In this document: positions 30,857 to 43,062 of the stretch, piece by piece
Layout: each line of letters starts with the position of its first letter
Position numbering within the stretch: position 1 is the first letter of the stretch
From: Engraulis encrasicolus
Taxonomy: Eukaryota; Chordata; Actinopteri; Clupeiformes; Engraulidae
Length of the DNA stretch: 64,000 nucleotides
Assembly: GCF_034702125.1 (NCBI RefSeq)
Contig: NC_085873.1
Span: 46,343,485-46,407,484 of the forward strand
Direction of reading: 5' to 3'
Program-made: the position numbers and the translations under genes
Notes under the pieces: generated by a model
What the model saw: only the letters and a program-made list of their open reading frames with translations
The model's database searches: none
Told to the model about the DNA's origin: nothing

Positions 30857-32636
30857 TTTGTGCAACAAGTGCTGTTTTGAGGACCCATACTTTTTAAGGA
30901 CAGGTTGCCTACTGTTGCAAATGGCAGGGTATTTCACATTGATTTCAGGGTGGCGTGCTCAACTTGACCACTCTGGTCGACATTGAGCTCGCGCTGATAC
31001 ATTGGGCTCGCGTTACTGAGAACGATTCCCTGATTGACGCTCCCAACGCAGGACGCTCCCCTGTCGGCTCGCTCCCACTAGCCAGACTATCGGTCCCACC
31101 GCCATATAACGGAGCTAGTTATCTTTTTGATGTTAGTTTTTTGTTTCTAACCCTAACCCTAACCTTGACCCTAAACCTAACCCTAACCCTAAATTGCTTG
31201 TATGTGGCAGTGTATGATAATACGTGAAATATAATCGGGTGGGACTACACGTCCGGGAGTGATAGAAACACCTGGGACTGCACGTCCGGGAGCGATCTCA
31301 GTTGGGAGTGTCCATCTACCACCGTTTCAAAGTAGCATGGAACTAAATTATATCCCACCTTTGACTTGATTTTACGCCGGTGGGTCTTGGAACCCCTGTG
31401 TGACTGCCTAGGTTTCAGGATAGAGAAAGTAAAACAAAAATCATTGAGTAAAATCGATGGGGGACAAATTGTAGCTTTTGTAGACAACGTCGCTACTTGA
31501 GGAAAAATAGCATTACTACAGGGATGTTAGCTACTCGATACATAGTAGTGACGCTACGACCAAGCTACTAGAGAATGTAATTAAACTAGTCGCTTCGCTA
31601 CTGCCCAGCACTGAAAACCAACATACCCAGACGGCACACCAGTCTTTCCAACGTCGCCTAGATGCATTTTTTGCCGCTGTAAAATACATTGGCAAGGCGT
31701 CTAAGCGTTAGTTCATCAGCGAAATACCGGGCAGACGTGAAAAATGAGCAGTGCCCAGCATCTAGTTGATGAGCTAACGCAATAGCATGCTAACGGTAGC
31801 CTTTGTCTATCTTTAGGCAGGGGAAAAGCAACTGAGAACGAGCAATGTCAAACAATTTACCATCAACAAGTATACTTAACATATTCACTGTTTCACCACA
31901 GCATTTTGTCATTACGATGCTCGCAAGTCATCAGAATTTAGTAGCGTACAGCAGCAACTAGAGTAGTCACATTGAGGGGACTTGAGCTACCAGCTATGTA
32001 AAACGGCTGTGCCATAACTTAGCAATGGCGGATCTGTGTTCAGAGGAGCTATTCAATCGCTCTTGAGTACTGAAACTTTAAACCACAGTTGAGTAAAATG
32101 TACTTACATGTATATGACGCCCATTTTCCGTTGGTATGTGAGGAACTTTTCCCCCATATCGCCAAGAAACTTGTAAACCACACAGACAGCGCGTGGTTCT
32201 GTTCAATCAGGAAGGTGATGTTGACCGCGGCTGATGGCTTCTTTGTGGCTTGTGTGTGGAATTCGCATTGTGCCAATTAGTTTTACTGCCACCTAAAGGC
32301 TTGGTGTAGAACTAATTTAACCAGAGACGGTCTATTTTCAACTAACTTGAACAATCCTTGCTTTAGTTCAGAATACCATTTAAAAACCAGAGTGGCCAAG
32401 CACATTGATGTTTTTCCTCAAAAGCAGCTGAGGAACCTTTTTAATTCGAAGGGTCACTTCAAAATATATGTCCAAGAAAGATCATTCAGATGATTCTATT
32501 TTGATAGCCTATTCTGTAGGTTCATTTAAATGTTTATAGCACAGATCGAATTGTTTGATCAACTTAATTTCTGAGCTTATAGTATCATAATAAAATGTAC
32601 TGACAGCAAAGCTGTGGCTAGTAGAAAGGTTTAATG
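30857..32636. other. intergenic stretch, mostly unassigned
   Basis: Contains a short run of telomere-like CCCTAA units at 31147-31195 and a repeated word CACGTCCGGGAG (31250, 31279). GCGTCTAAGCG/TGCTAACGGTAGC words near 31680-31800 suggest a decayed MITE. No coding exon recognised. Confidence 0.5.
31147..31195. repeat. short interstitial telomere-like (CCCTAA)n
   Basis: About seven CCCTAA units, some altered (CTTGAC, CTAAAC). Confidence 0.75.
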
Positions 32637-33005
32637 CAGGGGTGGGGAACCTTTTTCATTCGAGGGGCCACTTCAAATTCCTACCATGGTCATAAAATCC
32701 TCCGGGGGCCGTACTATGAACACAAATCAGGATTTCCCCATAAAATTTAGGCCTATATAGACACCTTTAGGCCTATATAGACATATAGACATCTTTAAAG
32801 GTAGACACCTTTAAAACAGTCCCCACCTTTTCTAGGTCCCCTGAATATAACTTAATTGCATTGGAAATGTAATTTCTAAGATTCCTTTAGGCCTGCAAAA
32901 TATGTCATAGGCCTATTTCATGTGAAGTTGCAAAACATTATAATGATATCAGGGGCCGGATAAAACGGCCTCAAGGGCCCTCGAGACATAGGTTCCCTAC
33001 CCCTG
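32637..33005. mobile_element. hAT-type MITE, TIR CAGGGGTGGGGAACC
   Basis: CAGGGGTGGGGAACC to GGTTCCCTACCCCTG with perfect 8-bp TSD GTTTAATG (32629-32636, 33006-33013). GGGGCCACTTCAAATTC near the left and GGGGCCGGATAAAACGG near the right. The family is common in vertebrates. Confidence 0.95.
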
Positions 33006-33013
33006 GTTTAATG

Positions 33014-34980
33014 GTTAGTGATTCTGAAAAACACCACTGGGCAGCGTGAAAAAACATACACACACACAGACACACACACATTTTAGTAAAAGGCCAAAAA
33101 ATGCCCTAGGGCCCCCAACAATCCCGTTGCCTAGGGACCCCAAAATCCTAGAAACAGGCCTGCCGACCCCCCACTCCCTCCCACCCACCTGACCTCACCC
33201 CACCCCACCCCACTTGAAATTGACTGGGGCAGCTCCCGACCTGATCACTGGCATTTACATATTAAAGGCTCTTCTAAGAAGGGGATGGGAGGGGGCATGG
33301 GGGAGCCGCAAATGCTATGGCTTGAGGTATGAGGCAATTTAAGGTGCAAAACTCATCCACAAATTCCTCTTTTCATGCAGTGTATCTGCTTTGCATTTTA
33401 ATATACAGACAAAAGGACACCTACATTAACACCCTGGTGCACTGTTGATGAAATAGAAGAAGGGTATTGGTTACAGTCCCTGGATCAGTGTGGATATACT
33501 GTAGGTTCCTTGCTCAAAGGAAGCCATGGAGAGAGGAAGGGACTGAAACTGCAATCCTGTGATCTTGAGACCATGGTTGCCTCCACTTCAATTTGGCAAC
33601 ATAGGACCACCATGAGACCAGGTAATAATAATGTTGTTCATTATGTTCATGTGTGCTGTAATGCTGTACCGACAACAAATATGTGTTAAAGTGATACAGT
33701 ACCGTTTTTAGAAATGTGCTTATTTTACACTACCATTGTTGGAAATGTGCTTACTTTACACATCCCCTTGAGTGAAATGTTTGAGTTTTACCTTCCCCCT
33801 GTACTTTCAACCGTTCTCTGAGTCAGGCCGTGCACATTTTACCTCCAAGATAACAGATTTGGCCCTAGATTTTTTTTTCTCTCTATTCAAGGATGATGAT
33901 TTTTGGAATTAGTTCAGTTTCTTACCTCCCACCAACTCAAGCCTCACTCCCCAATTCCAAGTGACGTCAGCATCACTGAAATGAAGGCTTTCATTTCACT
34001 CCATTTGAGTATGGCTTTAGTAGAGAAGTCTGAATTGGAGGACTATTGGGCAGAATATTAGCCAACCAGTGTTGCCAAAAGAAAATCAGCCAAAGTTGCT
34101 ATTGGCTTGCTGAGAAGTCGCTGTATGACGTCACAGCGTCACGCACGGCACACTGATTTACAGAAAATGTGCAGGGTTTTTTTTGTGTGTTTTGCTTATT
34201 CCTTAGCTCGTTTTAGTGGATAACCCAGGAGGGGGCTCCCTGTAGCCTTGAGCTGGGTAAGTCACTGAAGAATAGAAGACAGTTAGGCCTTTGGTTTCCT
34301 GTTTTCAGCTTAAGCAGAGTAGGAATATCTCCTGCCCGAGTTTACGCTCACCTCTTCACCCCCTACGCAGTGTGCCAATCTGCTTGGTTTCACTCCCGCT
34401 TTTTGAAGTGACTCTTGCGCTTTTTGGGAAGTCTGTCTGTTTTTTTATGTGGTCCTGTTTGCACGCCTATGCCCGTCTCTCTTAATTGAACACCTGCTGC
34501 TACTTAAGTGTAGCCTGTTCGTAATTCCATTACGACGTGCCCATGAGCTCTGTTTCGCTGCTACTTGTGAGGAGCATTTCGTTTCATTGATGTGTTGTAT
34601 CTGCCGGTTTGTTACCTACGCACAATCGTATTGGGTTTTTTTTTTTTTTTTTTTAAAGGCATAGGTCTAGTTGAAAATTAAGGGCAAAACAGCGGTGGAC
34701 GTGGCACTGCATCAGAGTGTGTCTCCTGCCAGTGTGCGCACACCTGCGCACAACTATGTGTGAGTGTTCCTACCTGCCTGTGTGTTTTGCGGACCTGTGC
34801 GTGCACTGGAACCAGTGCCACCTAGATAAGGCAGCCCATCATTTGGGCGACGATTCAAAACGCGGGGGAATAATGTAACAGGTAGAACTACCTGTGTTTG
34901 GGAAAGGTGTGTCATAAAGTGTGTTTTTCTAAGTGCGACACGGACGCGGACCGCATCCATTGGGCCAGGGGAACAGGAGA
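33014..34980. other. intergenic stretch without recognised genes
   Basis: CA-rich and CCCCA-rich patches (33050-33220), poly-T at 34629-34653. Short frames only. The part after about 34680 may be 5' sequence of the retroelement below. Confidence 0.45.
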
Positions 34981-34989
34981 AGAGATGGT

Positions 34990-35720
34990 CCTCCACTGAC
35001 TCCACGCTTTAAACTAAAAGACCCCAGCAAGGAAATAGGGACTAAGACGGTGGTCAACTTAGAAGAGTCCACCACCCTCATGCCGGGAGAGGTTTTCCTA
35101 TAAGAAAAAGGACTATCCTTTAATCCCTCACATGAAATCAAGGGGTGGGCTAGTAAAGAAACAATGACAGAACTCTCGAAATACCACCATTGCCTCAAAT
35201 TAGCACAATATATGAATGAGGCTATGAGACAACTAGACGACCCAAACTTTTACCTCAGACTAAACAAACTCATTTCCCAAGATGCAACCGCTAAATATAT
35301 AGAAATACTATGCCTACTCGTCAACACAGAATATCACCTCCAACCTAAGGAGACCTTAACCCCAAAAATAGAACCTTCTACCTCTTAACCAAAATTAACA
35401 AAGATAAATCCGAATAGACGACAGTGTTGCCAGATTGGGCTACTTGGGATGAGCGTCTGCGGGTAAAAACGGGAAAAATGGGCCATTTGGCTTTTTTTTC
35501 TACCGTTTTGGGCCCATAGAAGGCAATGTAATTTGTTGAATTTGGGCGGAATTTAGTGCATTTTGGGCGGGATTTGATCAGACACATCTGGCAACACTGA
35601 TGGACAACATCGAACATACCATTTGTCTCAGACCGCATCAGCGAGAGTTACTAAATAGCCAAATGCATAGATTACTTTCTCAACCCAACCTCTGACAGAC
35701 ACCCTAGCTACCTCAAAGAC
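34990..35720 (+). pseudogene. reverse-transcriptase fragment, Penelope-like (probable)
   Basis: With frame changes, it reads TKTVVNLEESTTLMPGEVFL (about 35040), EAMRQLDDPNFYLRLNKLI (about 35218), then RTFYLLTKINKDKSEW (about 35368), which resembles the FYLLPKIHK block of reverse transcriptases. After a MITE (35422-35599) it reads NPTSDRHPSYLKDTYNFI (about 35680). The order matches Penelope-like or related retroelements; the catalytic YxDD part is missing. Confidence 0.6.
35422..35599. mobile_element. hAT-type MITE, GTTGCCAGAT family
   Basis: CAGTGTTGCCAGATTGGGC to CATCTGGCAACACTG. Flanks ATAGACGA and ATGGACAA agree at 6 of 8 bases. It splits the reverse-transcriptase fragment. Confidence 0.85.
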
Positions 35721-35739
35721 ACCTACAACTTTATTTATT

Positions 35740-35860
35740 TAAAAAAAAAAAAAAAAAAATCACTTAGGCCCTACCGGTTGAATTTCTGGACAAATTAATT
35801 ACAGCTGTCGGTCAGCATTAATCACAAGGGATTAATTAATGACACCTGTCCAAAAATTCA
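35740..35860. repeat. poly-A and small fold-back
   Basis: Poly-A at 35740-35758 (probably a retroelement tail), then GGACAAATTAATTACAGCTG and GATTAATTAATGACACCTGT, partly inverted. Confidence 0.5.
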
Positions 35861-36059
35861 CAGTGACCTGTTACACATTTCAGCATGTACTACAGCCATG
35901 TTTGTAATGTCGAACTGTGTGCCTATACCAAAACCAAACCTAACATAACCTGCAGTGATCCTATAAACATGCCATAAACATGTATGTCGGCCAAGCAACT
36001 TATTCATGTTTACTCTATCTAAAAAAAAAAAAAAGGTGTCCCCATTTCATGGCAACTAT

Positions 36060-36342
36060 GCAGAAATCTCATGGTCAGGGTTGCCAGATGAGACTAATGA
36101 TTTCCAGCTTTGTGAGTAGGCAATGCTTATCAAGTTACCTTGACCAGTGTTGCCACATCGGGCTGCTTAGGATGGCCGTGTGCGGGAAAAAATGGATTTT
36201 GGAGAAAAACCCGCCCAATTTTTGCCCATAGAAATCAATAGAATTGGGCAGGATTTAGTGCTTCCAGGCGGGTTTTGAGAATTGTTTGGGCGGTAAATCA
36301 TCAGCCTCATCTGGCAACCCTGACCATGAGATTTCTGCATAG
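36060..36342. mobile_element. inverted repeat built from GTTGCCAGAT-family MITEs
   Basis: TGCAGAAATCTCATGGTCAG on the left is reverse-complemented as CTGACCATGAGATTTCTGCA on the right, so unique flanking DNA, not only the MITE ends, is palindromic. Inside are CAGGGTTGCCAGATGAG, a junction near 36105, and a second MITE start (CAGTGTTGCCACATCGGG at about 36146). A truncated further copy lies at 36428-36520. Confidence 0.7.
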
Positions 36343-36684
36343 TCTTTTGTATTATATTTAATGCATCTAGTCTAATGTGCCTCCGCTGGTCAACTCACAT
36401 GCACATGTGCAAGGGCTCTCCACGGGCAGGGTTGCCAGATGAGGCTGATGATTTATAGCCCAAAATATGCTGAAAACCTGCTTAGAAGCACAAAATCCCA
36501 TCCAATTCTATTGCAATAGTAATGTCATGAGCTCGCCCCCTGGCATGCTTCTTTTGAGCTCTTGACTCTTATTTTGTGCGCTCTCTCTGCCTCTCTCTCT
36601 CTCTCTCTGTCCCTCCCTGTCTGCCGGTCTTGCTCGCTGTCTCTCTCTCTCTGTCTGGTTCTATCAGTCTGGTCTGTCGTTATA

Positions 36685-37858
36685 CAGGAGGAGTATTTGA
36701 TCCCTTGCTGATTTTGTTTGTTTGCCCACTAATAGACATGATCAGTCTTTCTGTTAATGATAATATGTATTCTAATATGGAGAGACAGAATATCAAAAAG
36801 AAAATCCAGAAATTAACTCTAAAGAATATATAATAATTGATTTATATTTCATTGAGGGAAATAAGTATTTGATCCCCTGCCAACCATTAAGAGTTCTGAT
36901 CCCGCAGATCAAATGGCACTTCCAATCAACTTGTTATCTGAATTGAACACGCCTGTTAATAGTAACCTGCACAAAAGACACATTGAATCTGCAGAATCAG
37001 TCCATAGAATCAGTCAATCAATCAAACTAAACTCGCCAACATGGGACAGACCAAAAAGCTGTCAAAGGATGTCAGGGACAAGATTTTAGAACTCAACAAG
37101 GTTGAAATGGGCTCCTGGATATTAAAGAGCAAACTGCTGGTGCATTTCTTCCCAATTTTAGGACATACAAAATGATCATCAATCTTAGGCCTGTCTCTGG
37201 TTCCATACAAGATTTGACCTTGTGGGAATTTAATAACCAGAAAAAAAGAGATAAAGCACCTTAATACTGTATGGGAGGAGCTAGGAAATGATCTCAAGGC
37301 AGCTGGGACCTCAATCACTAAGAAAACTATTGGAAACACTTGATACCACAGCGGATTAAAATCTTGCAGTGCATGTATGGTACCCCGGCTTCAGAAGGAA
37401 CTTGTTCAGGCTCACCTGAGGTTTGCCAATGAACATCAAACTGGATTAGGATATGATTGAGAGGTGCTGGAATCAGATGACACCAAAATCAAACTGTTTG
37501 GCATTAACACAACTCGATGTGTTTGGAGGAAGAGAAATGCTGCCTATGATGCCAAGAACAACACCTTCTCCAACATCATAAATGAAAGTGGTAACATTAT
37601 GTTTTGAGGTTGTTTGTCTGGCCAAGACACAGGACAACTTCACATCGTCAAGAAATGGATGGAAGGAGACATGTAAACGTACAATGCTGCATGCCAACCT
37701 CTTTCCCACCACCACCAGACTGAAGGTGGGTCATGGATTGGCCTCCCAATATGATAATAATCCATAACATACAGCCCAAGCAACGAAGGAGTAGCTCAAG
37801 CAGAAGCATATTAAGGTCATGAAGTGGCCTAGACAGTTTTCAAACCACTGATTCTTGA
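36685..37858 (+). pseudogene. decayed Tc1/mariner element with broken transposase
   Basis: TIR at the left begins CAGGAGGAGTATTTGATCCC after a TA. The transposase start MGQTKKLSKDVRDKILELN is at about 37041, but the frame breaks soon after. Later pieces read as TTTRLKVGHGLASQYDNNP (about 37709) and LKQKHIKVMKWPR (about 37797). The right TIR is missing; similarity stops near 37858. Confidence 0.85.
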
Positions 37859-37862
37859 GAAA

Positions 37863-39840
37863 GTGGCTAAAACAGGTTGTAATGTTGACAGAAAAAAACA
37901 AAGTGAATTACAAAATTATATGGTATATCCTCGTAGACTAAGGTCTTGGCTTTTCAGAAATGCACAAGGCCAATCTCCCCATTATGTATTTTTTTCAGAA
38001 ATCAGGCTTTTCTCCGATCATACCTTGTTTTTTGTCAACACCGTCAGACACAATTAAAAGTTATTAAAATTGTATTGATTTGGTTGCATATGTATCTGGA
38101 GTTTTTAAGTGATTATGTGTATTTTTTGGTTCACATATATGCCTTTCAATGTTGAAAATTCACTTTTGTTCTATTTTAATACTGTTTCATGTGTTCTAAT
38201 TTTAAAATATGTACCGTCATACGATGCTTACTTAACGCCTAAATACAACAAACATTTTTTTGTAATTTCACAAATATTCGTGTAGGCTTAAATTGGGTAT
38301 TACTTTGATATTTCAACAACTCCTGAGGAAAATGTTGTAAGCACATTCCTTTAAAATGTCCAAAACTCCTTCTTACGGTGGTGACTTAAGAACTGACAGT
38401 GGTGACAGTAATCTGAGAGTGGTGAAAGTGGCCTAATTAGTACCTGCATTTAGCAAAATAAATAGCCCTCTCAAGTCAATGGCATCTTGCATAAACACTT
38501 TATTTTTGTGTGTGCACAGTATGAGCATGTGTTTTTACTTCATTAGTTAGATTATCTAGGAAGTAAGCCGCTGGTTGTTGAAAATGTGGTAAAAACAGCT
38601 TTTAAGTTGTTCAAATCCAAAATATAGAGGTGTATTATCATAGATGTAGGTCTTGGCTGTGCAGTGAATGCATTGGCCAAGCTCCCCATGTTTAACATTT
38701 TTCATAAAATGGGCTCTTTCTTGTTTTGTCAACAGCGGCAGACAGAATTAGAAGTAAAAACACATGTTTACTGTATAAAGTGAATTACTTTAACAATTCA
38801 ACATAACTGTAGATACTTATTGTATGCATATTCTTAAAACATGTAATAAACACGTAAAACATGTGTTTTTTGGTGAACTCCATCAGATGTCACCACCGTC
38901 AGGTTTTCTGACAAAAAAACCTCCAAATGCACCTCAGTGGTGGCTAGAGTATCATTTTGGATCACAATTATTACTAACATGCCTAGTAATGTTTCATTAA
39001 CCAACACAATTTAGTAAAATATGGAACAACATGATGAGCAGAACAAAATCTGACGGTGGTGACATCTGACGGTGTGAGACAAAAAAACACTCTTTTAAAT
39101 ATTATGCATTGTTTGTTCACATTAGCCATTTCATTTTCGCTCTGTTTCTTGGGTGCTTCATACCTTTTCTGAAAAAAATTATATTGATTAACATTAATGT
39201 AATACAATACTATTAAACCCCCCGACGGTGTTGACAGTTTATGGTTGGGACAGTACCAGTGTCCGAACAAATTAACAAATTGAGGACAAAATAATAAACT
39301 TACAGGAGCTTCAGTGATGGTGAAGTAGGCAGTAGAGCTAAAGGTTTGAAAAGGGGTCCTCAGTAATGAAAATTACCTTGTGCATACCTGATTTTATTGT
39401 CTTTTAGAAAAAATCTGACGGTGGTGACCAATATGCTGGACACATTTTGAGCAATCAGTAAATAATAGTAAATATTGTTTTACATCCACTATGTGCACAT
39501 CTGTAGAACCACTTTAATATGGTCTTCCACATCATGGTGATATTGTTCAATTCTGTTAGTGATTTTTGTATTTTAAGTCAATTGAAATGATGATGCCAGT
39601 CCTTGGGACAGGCGTTTTTACAGGGTGTGGACAGGTTTATAGTCATGAAAAGTAATAAAATTACACTTAAATATTTCAAACAACTGTGTATTTGTGTGAC
39701 AGACCCCTTGGCCATTACCTGGGTTCATTTTGTTTGTGAAAATGTAGTTGATTTTCAACAGAATTAATATTTTACCGCAGGGACATGCTTTTGCCAAACC
39801 TTCAAGAATCAGTGAAACATTAACCATGACATAGCATGAC
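37863..39840. repeat. diverged duplicated block with recurrent GACGGTGGTGACA words
   Basis: AGGTCTTGGCTTTTCAGAAA and GGCCAATCTCCCCAT (37940-37985) recur diverged at 38648-38690 (AGGTCTTGGCTGTGCAG, GGCCAAGCTCCCCAT), offset about 700 bp. The word CTGACGGTGGTGACA or a close variant occurs near 38376, 38392, 38409, 39050, 39065, 39221 and 39416, and in reverse near 38884. No coding exon recognised. Confidence 0.6.
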
Positions 39841-40910
39841 ATAGCTCATAGCAGCAGCAGAGACCGACTCATTCTTCAATCTTTCGAGGCTACTGGATTA
39901 AGTTTCAGCTGGTTCCAAACCAAGAACGTAAGTTTTGCTGTTTTTTTTTTTTTTTTTAATTGTTTTTACTGCTTTCACGTGTGGTTTCATGTGTGCCTCT
40001 GTCCTCTCCATTCCTCTCCTCTCCTCTCCTCTATCTGTGTGTGTGCAGATGGCTTATTTCAGACCAAGGTGCAGCGATTACTCCTCAGGCGGCGTGTCTG
40101 AGGTGAACTATTTCAATTAAAATTTGTACTCACATTGTGTTAAGTATTTTATTTTCACTCTTTTCTTTAAGGACCCCACTGAACTTCTGTCCCGGAGTGT
40201 AAGTTACACTCTATTGCTACATGTTATTTTATGAGCCTCAATGTATTTATATATAAGGGGGAAAATAATTACAGTTTCGTTCATTAAGGAGGAAGACTTC
40301 TTCTCCCTCGGAGAAGAGGATTCGGAGGGGGAGGAGGCCCCGGCAACCCTCATGGCTCCCCAACCTGCTCTACCTCAGGGATCCCCAGTAGAGGCGGACG
40401 ACGACGGATATCTCGCGGACGACGAGGAGGAAGAGGAGGAGGAGTAGGAGTGAGAAGATCTTATATTGGACTGGATATAGACTTGTTAGGTAGATTTATT
40501 GGTGCTGAATCGTATTATGACCCTCGCCAGGAGTTGCACCTGGAATTTCCACCCATAGGGTGGCTGTTACTGTTACACCACAAGAGTTGTTTTTGAAACA
40601 GCACCAACAATCTGAAATTAATTTAAAGATGATGCTGATTTTTTCTAGAGTTTGACATGAAGTTTACTTTTAGTTTTTTTATTTATTAATTGGAATTTGG
40701 ACCTGTATTACAAAAAAATACTGGATCCTCTTCAATCTTCGAACTCTTTTAGTTTGAGCCTCAGCTCGTAAGCCCCAACACCACGTCAAGGTAGAGTTCA
40801 AGTTGGGTTTTTTTTTTTTTTTTGTAATGCTCTGAACTATTAAAACTCTGAATTATTAAAATGTAAAAAAAAAAAACATCTTTTTGGTAATGCAATAAAG
40901 TGTTAATAAC
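39840..40910 (+). CDS. unrecognised small spliced gene, acidic 79-residue product
   Basis: Predicted non-coding first exon ends at 39927 with donor GTAAGT. Coding exons are 40049-40102, 40172-40198 and 40289-40447 (54 + 27 + 159 nt, all phase 0). The product begins MAYFRPRCSDYSSGG, continues EEDFFSLGEEDSEGEE, and ends with an Asp/Glu run before TAG. Acceptors GTGTGCAG, TTCTTTAAG and TCATTAAG. Polyadenylation signal AATAAA at 40894, repeated at 41039. No known domain. The acidic tail suggests a chromatin- or nuclear-associated partner protein, but this is inference. It converges with the minus-strand unit ending at 41106. It could also be an accessory gene of a mobile element. Confidence 0.5.
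40049..40102 (+). CDS. acidic gene, coding exon 1
   Basis: ATG is the first base after acceptor GTGTGCAG. Eighteen codons: MAYFRPRCSDYSSGGVSE. Donor GTGAAC is weak. Confidence 0.5.
40172..40198 (+). CDS. acidic gene, coding exon 2 (27-nt micro-exon)
   Basis: Acceptor TTTCTTTAAG, nine codons DPTELLSRS, donor GTAAGT (perfect consensus). Confidence 0.5.
40289..40447 (+). CDS. acidic gene, coding exon 3
   Basis: Acceptor CATTAAG, 52 codons plus TAG. EEDFFSLGEEDSEGEEAP, PQPALPQGSPVEADDDGYLA and a terminal D/E tract. Confidence 0.55.
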   Translation, partial: EEDFFSLGEEDSEGEEAPATLMAPQPALPQGSPVEADDDGYLADDEEEEEEE

Positions 40911-41085
40911 TATTTTTAAAAACTTTTAAACACAGACACACACACACTCACTCACACACACACAGACACACACACACAAACAGACTGAACAATTATTAAA
41001 ATCTAAAATGTTTAAGAACTTTTTTTTTTTTGGTAATGCAATAAAGTGTTAATAACTATTTTTAAGAACTTTTAAATACACACAG
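40886..41085. repeat. direct duplication of a polyadenylation-signal block
   Basis: GGTAATGCAATAAAGTGTTA and ATAACTATTTTTAA-AACTTT occur at about 40886-40932 and 41031-41078, about 145 bp apart, with CA-rich DNA between. Confidence 0.85.
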
Positions 41086-42670
41086 GCACACACACATAAA
41101 AACTTTTAAAAGGTCTGGGACGGGGGAAGGTGAAGGGACTTGTCAGGGGTGGGTGCTGTCGATCCGTCAGGGGAGGATGGGGAGGGAGGGGGATGTACTG
41201 TCATGGACGGGGTTGGAGCACCGTCAGAGGAGGATGGAGAAGAACTGTCATAGCTGGGTTTCTTAGCGTCCAAAAAGGGCCTAATCGTTACGCGCTGGAT
41301 AGAAGCACCAAAATCGGTGTAGACCTTCCTTAGGGTGTTCTCCATCATTTCAGAAGGGGTGCCCCAAATTTCAATGTCATTAAGGTAATTTTTATGGGGT
41401 AAATGCAAGATGGCTGCCCAAAACCAGCCAATAGTAGTAAAATGCTGTACTGCCTGGACATAATGGTGTTATGGGCCAATCCACCTATTTGTGTGTGATG
41501 TATACAAACTGAACTTTGAAAATATGTGCAAAACTTACCATAAAAACAATGTTATATATGTACTTATTTAGATTCAAAACAGGAAAATCATAAAAACCAT
41601 GGTCAGAATGAGATCACTCTACAATTGAGAGCTCATTTCTGGGCATTTAGCTATTGATCCAACATTCATTAAGAGTTTTAAAAATTTGCAGTGGGTCATA
41701 TCTATAACATCCAAAAAGAAAATTGTGGTTAGAAAATGTAGGGGAGAAGAGATAAACCCTTGAACTGGGCCACACATAACTGTCCCAATGTTAGCATGCT
41801 AGCATTAGCAGGTTCAGACACTCAGTCTGCTCTTCAGATAAAGATAATTTTAATCCCACTTACACATGCGCGCACACACACAAACTACTACTACTTCCTT
41901 AGGACCCCCTCAATGATTTAACCCTAGGAGTCCAACTGAAATATATTCATATCAATCAAGTCAATAATACATGTACATATCAAGTGTAAGTGACAGCTGT
42001 CAAATGACAAATGTATGCTGATTAATGTTCAGATATGTATATCGCAGTCCTAATAGTGGGGTCGTATTAGGCTCAGTCATTTCAAATTGGTGTTAAAGTT
42101 TGGTTTTCACTTCCAAGTTGAAGTTTAGGGTCTATAAAACAATTTGAGTTCGAGTGTCAAACACACAGATAACAAAATGGCCTGCGGGGGGCACTCTAAA
42201 ATATATAAACTGCTATAACTTTTGATTAGTTAAACCAAATTTAACATATGAGGTATGCATGGATTCAGCATGAAGAGGAGAAACCGGCGAGGTAAGTATT
42301 TGGTTACCAGATTAAAGACACACTATGTAATAAACACACTTTTAGCCAATGGACAGCCAAATCCGGGCTTTTTTAAGATAAAGGGTGGAAATGTGGAGGG
42401 TGGAAAAGTTGCAATGAAACATCATTTATTGTTGTTATTGTACATAAAGCCTTGGTTATCACTTAACATGATTTGTTCAGAATATCCCTGAAGCACACAT
42501 ATACTTAGAATACCTATACATGAATATGGCTGCATAAAGCCTATGTGATATTTAGCACCCATCTTGCAACTTTGAGTTTATGAATTTAGGATCATGAGTA
42601 CCAGCTTTTTTTCAATTAAGCCATTATTTTATTCACAACTTAAAAACTTTATATCTGGAAGAAAGTAAAT

Positions 42671-42671
42671 C

Positions 42672-42706
<35 letters not shown>

Positions 42707-42720
42707 TGATGATGACGATA
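42671..42720. repeat. (TAA)n/(GAT)n microsatellite
   Basis: About ten ATA units then GATGAT. Confidence 0.9.
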
Positions 42721-42852
42721 AATACTATGGGGAACATCATTTTTTCCTGCATTCAAAAAGCAAACAGAAGACCAGGGCTAACATTTATTCCAATACTCCA
42801 CTCTATAATAACTATGACAGAGAACAGATGCAAAAACAGTCAGTGGTCAGTC

Positions 42853-43062
42853 TTAGAAATTGCATGTGCACTTGCACAGACGTGTGCACTTTAACTCTGC
42901 CTTCATGCATTTGCACCGAGATCTGGCAGGTCTATTTGTACAAGTACTAGTACAGTTGCACTTCACCTCTAGTTGGAATACATCTTTGGCAACTGCATCT
43001 TTAGTGTAGTCCAAATCTGGGAACTGTTCATTTGTTACCAGATTGGCAGGCATTTCTGGCAA
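42853..43062 (-). CDS. cysteine-rich 69-residue frame in the Harbinger element
   Basis: Minus-strand frame MPEMPANLVTNEQFPDLDY... with ten cysteines in its second half, spaced CNCTSTC, RCKC, KCTRLCKCTC. The spacing resembles CXC (tesmin/TSO1-like) zinc-binding modules, which also occur at the ends of transposon proteins. Probably the last exon of a lost transposase-type gene. No start context. Confidence 0.45.
   Translation of the reverse strand: MPEMPANLVTNEQFPDLDYTKDAVAKDVFQLEVKCNCTSTCTNRPARSRCKCMKAELKCTRLCKCTCNF

Noticed and set aside
30696..30986. Frame MDLPHKNDLNDIEIWGTPSE... and its inverted partner at 41106-41408
   Set aside because: It is the terminal inverted repeat of the Harbinger element read through; only the 41106-41247 part belongs to the interrupted gene.
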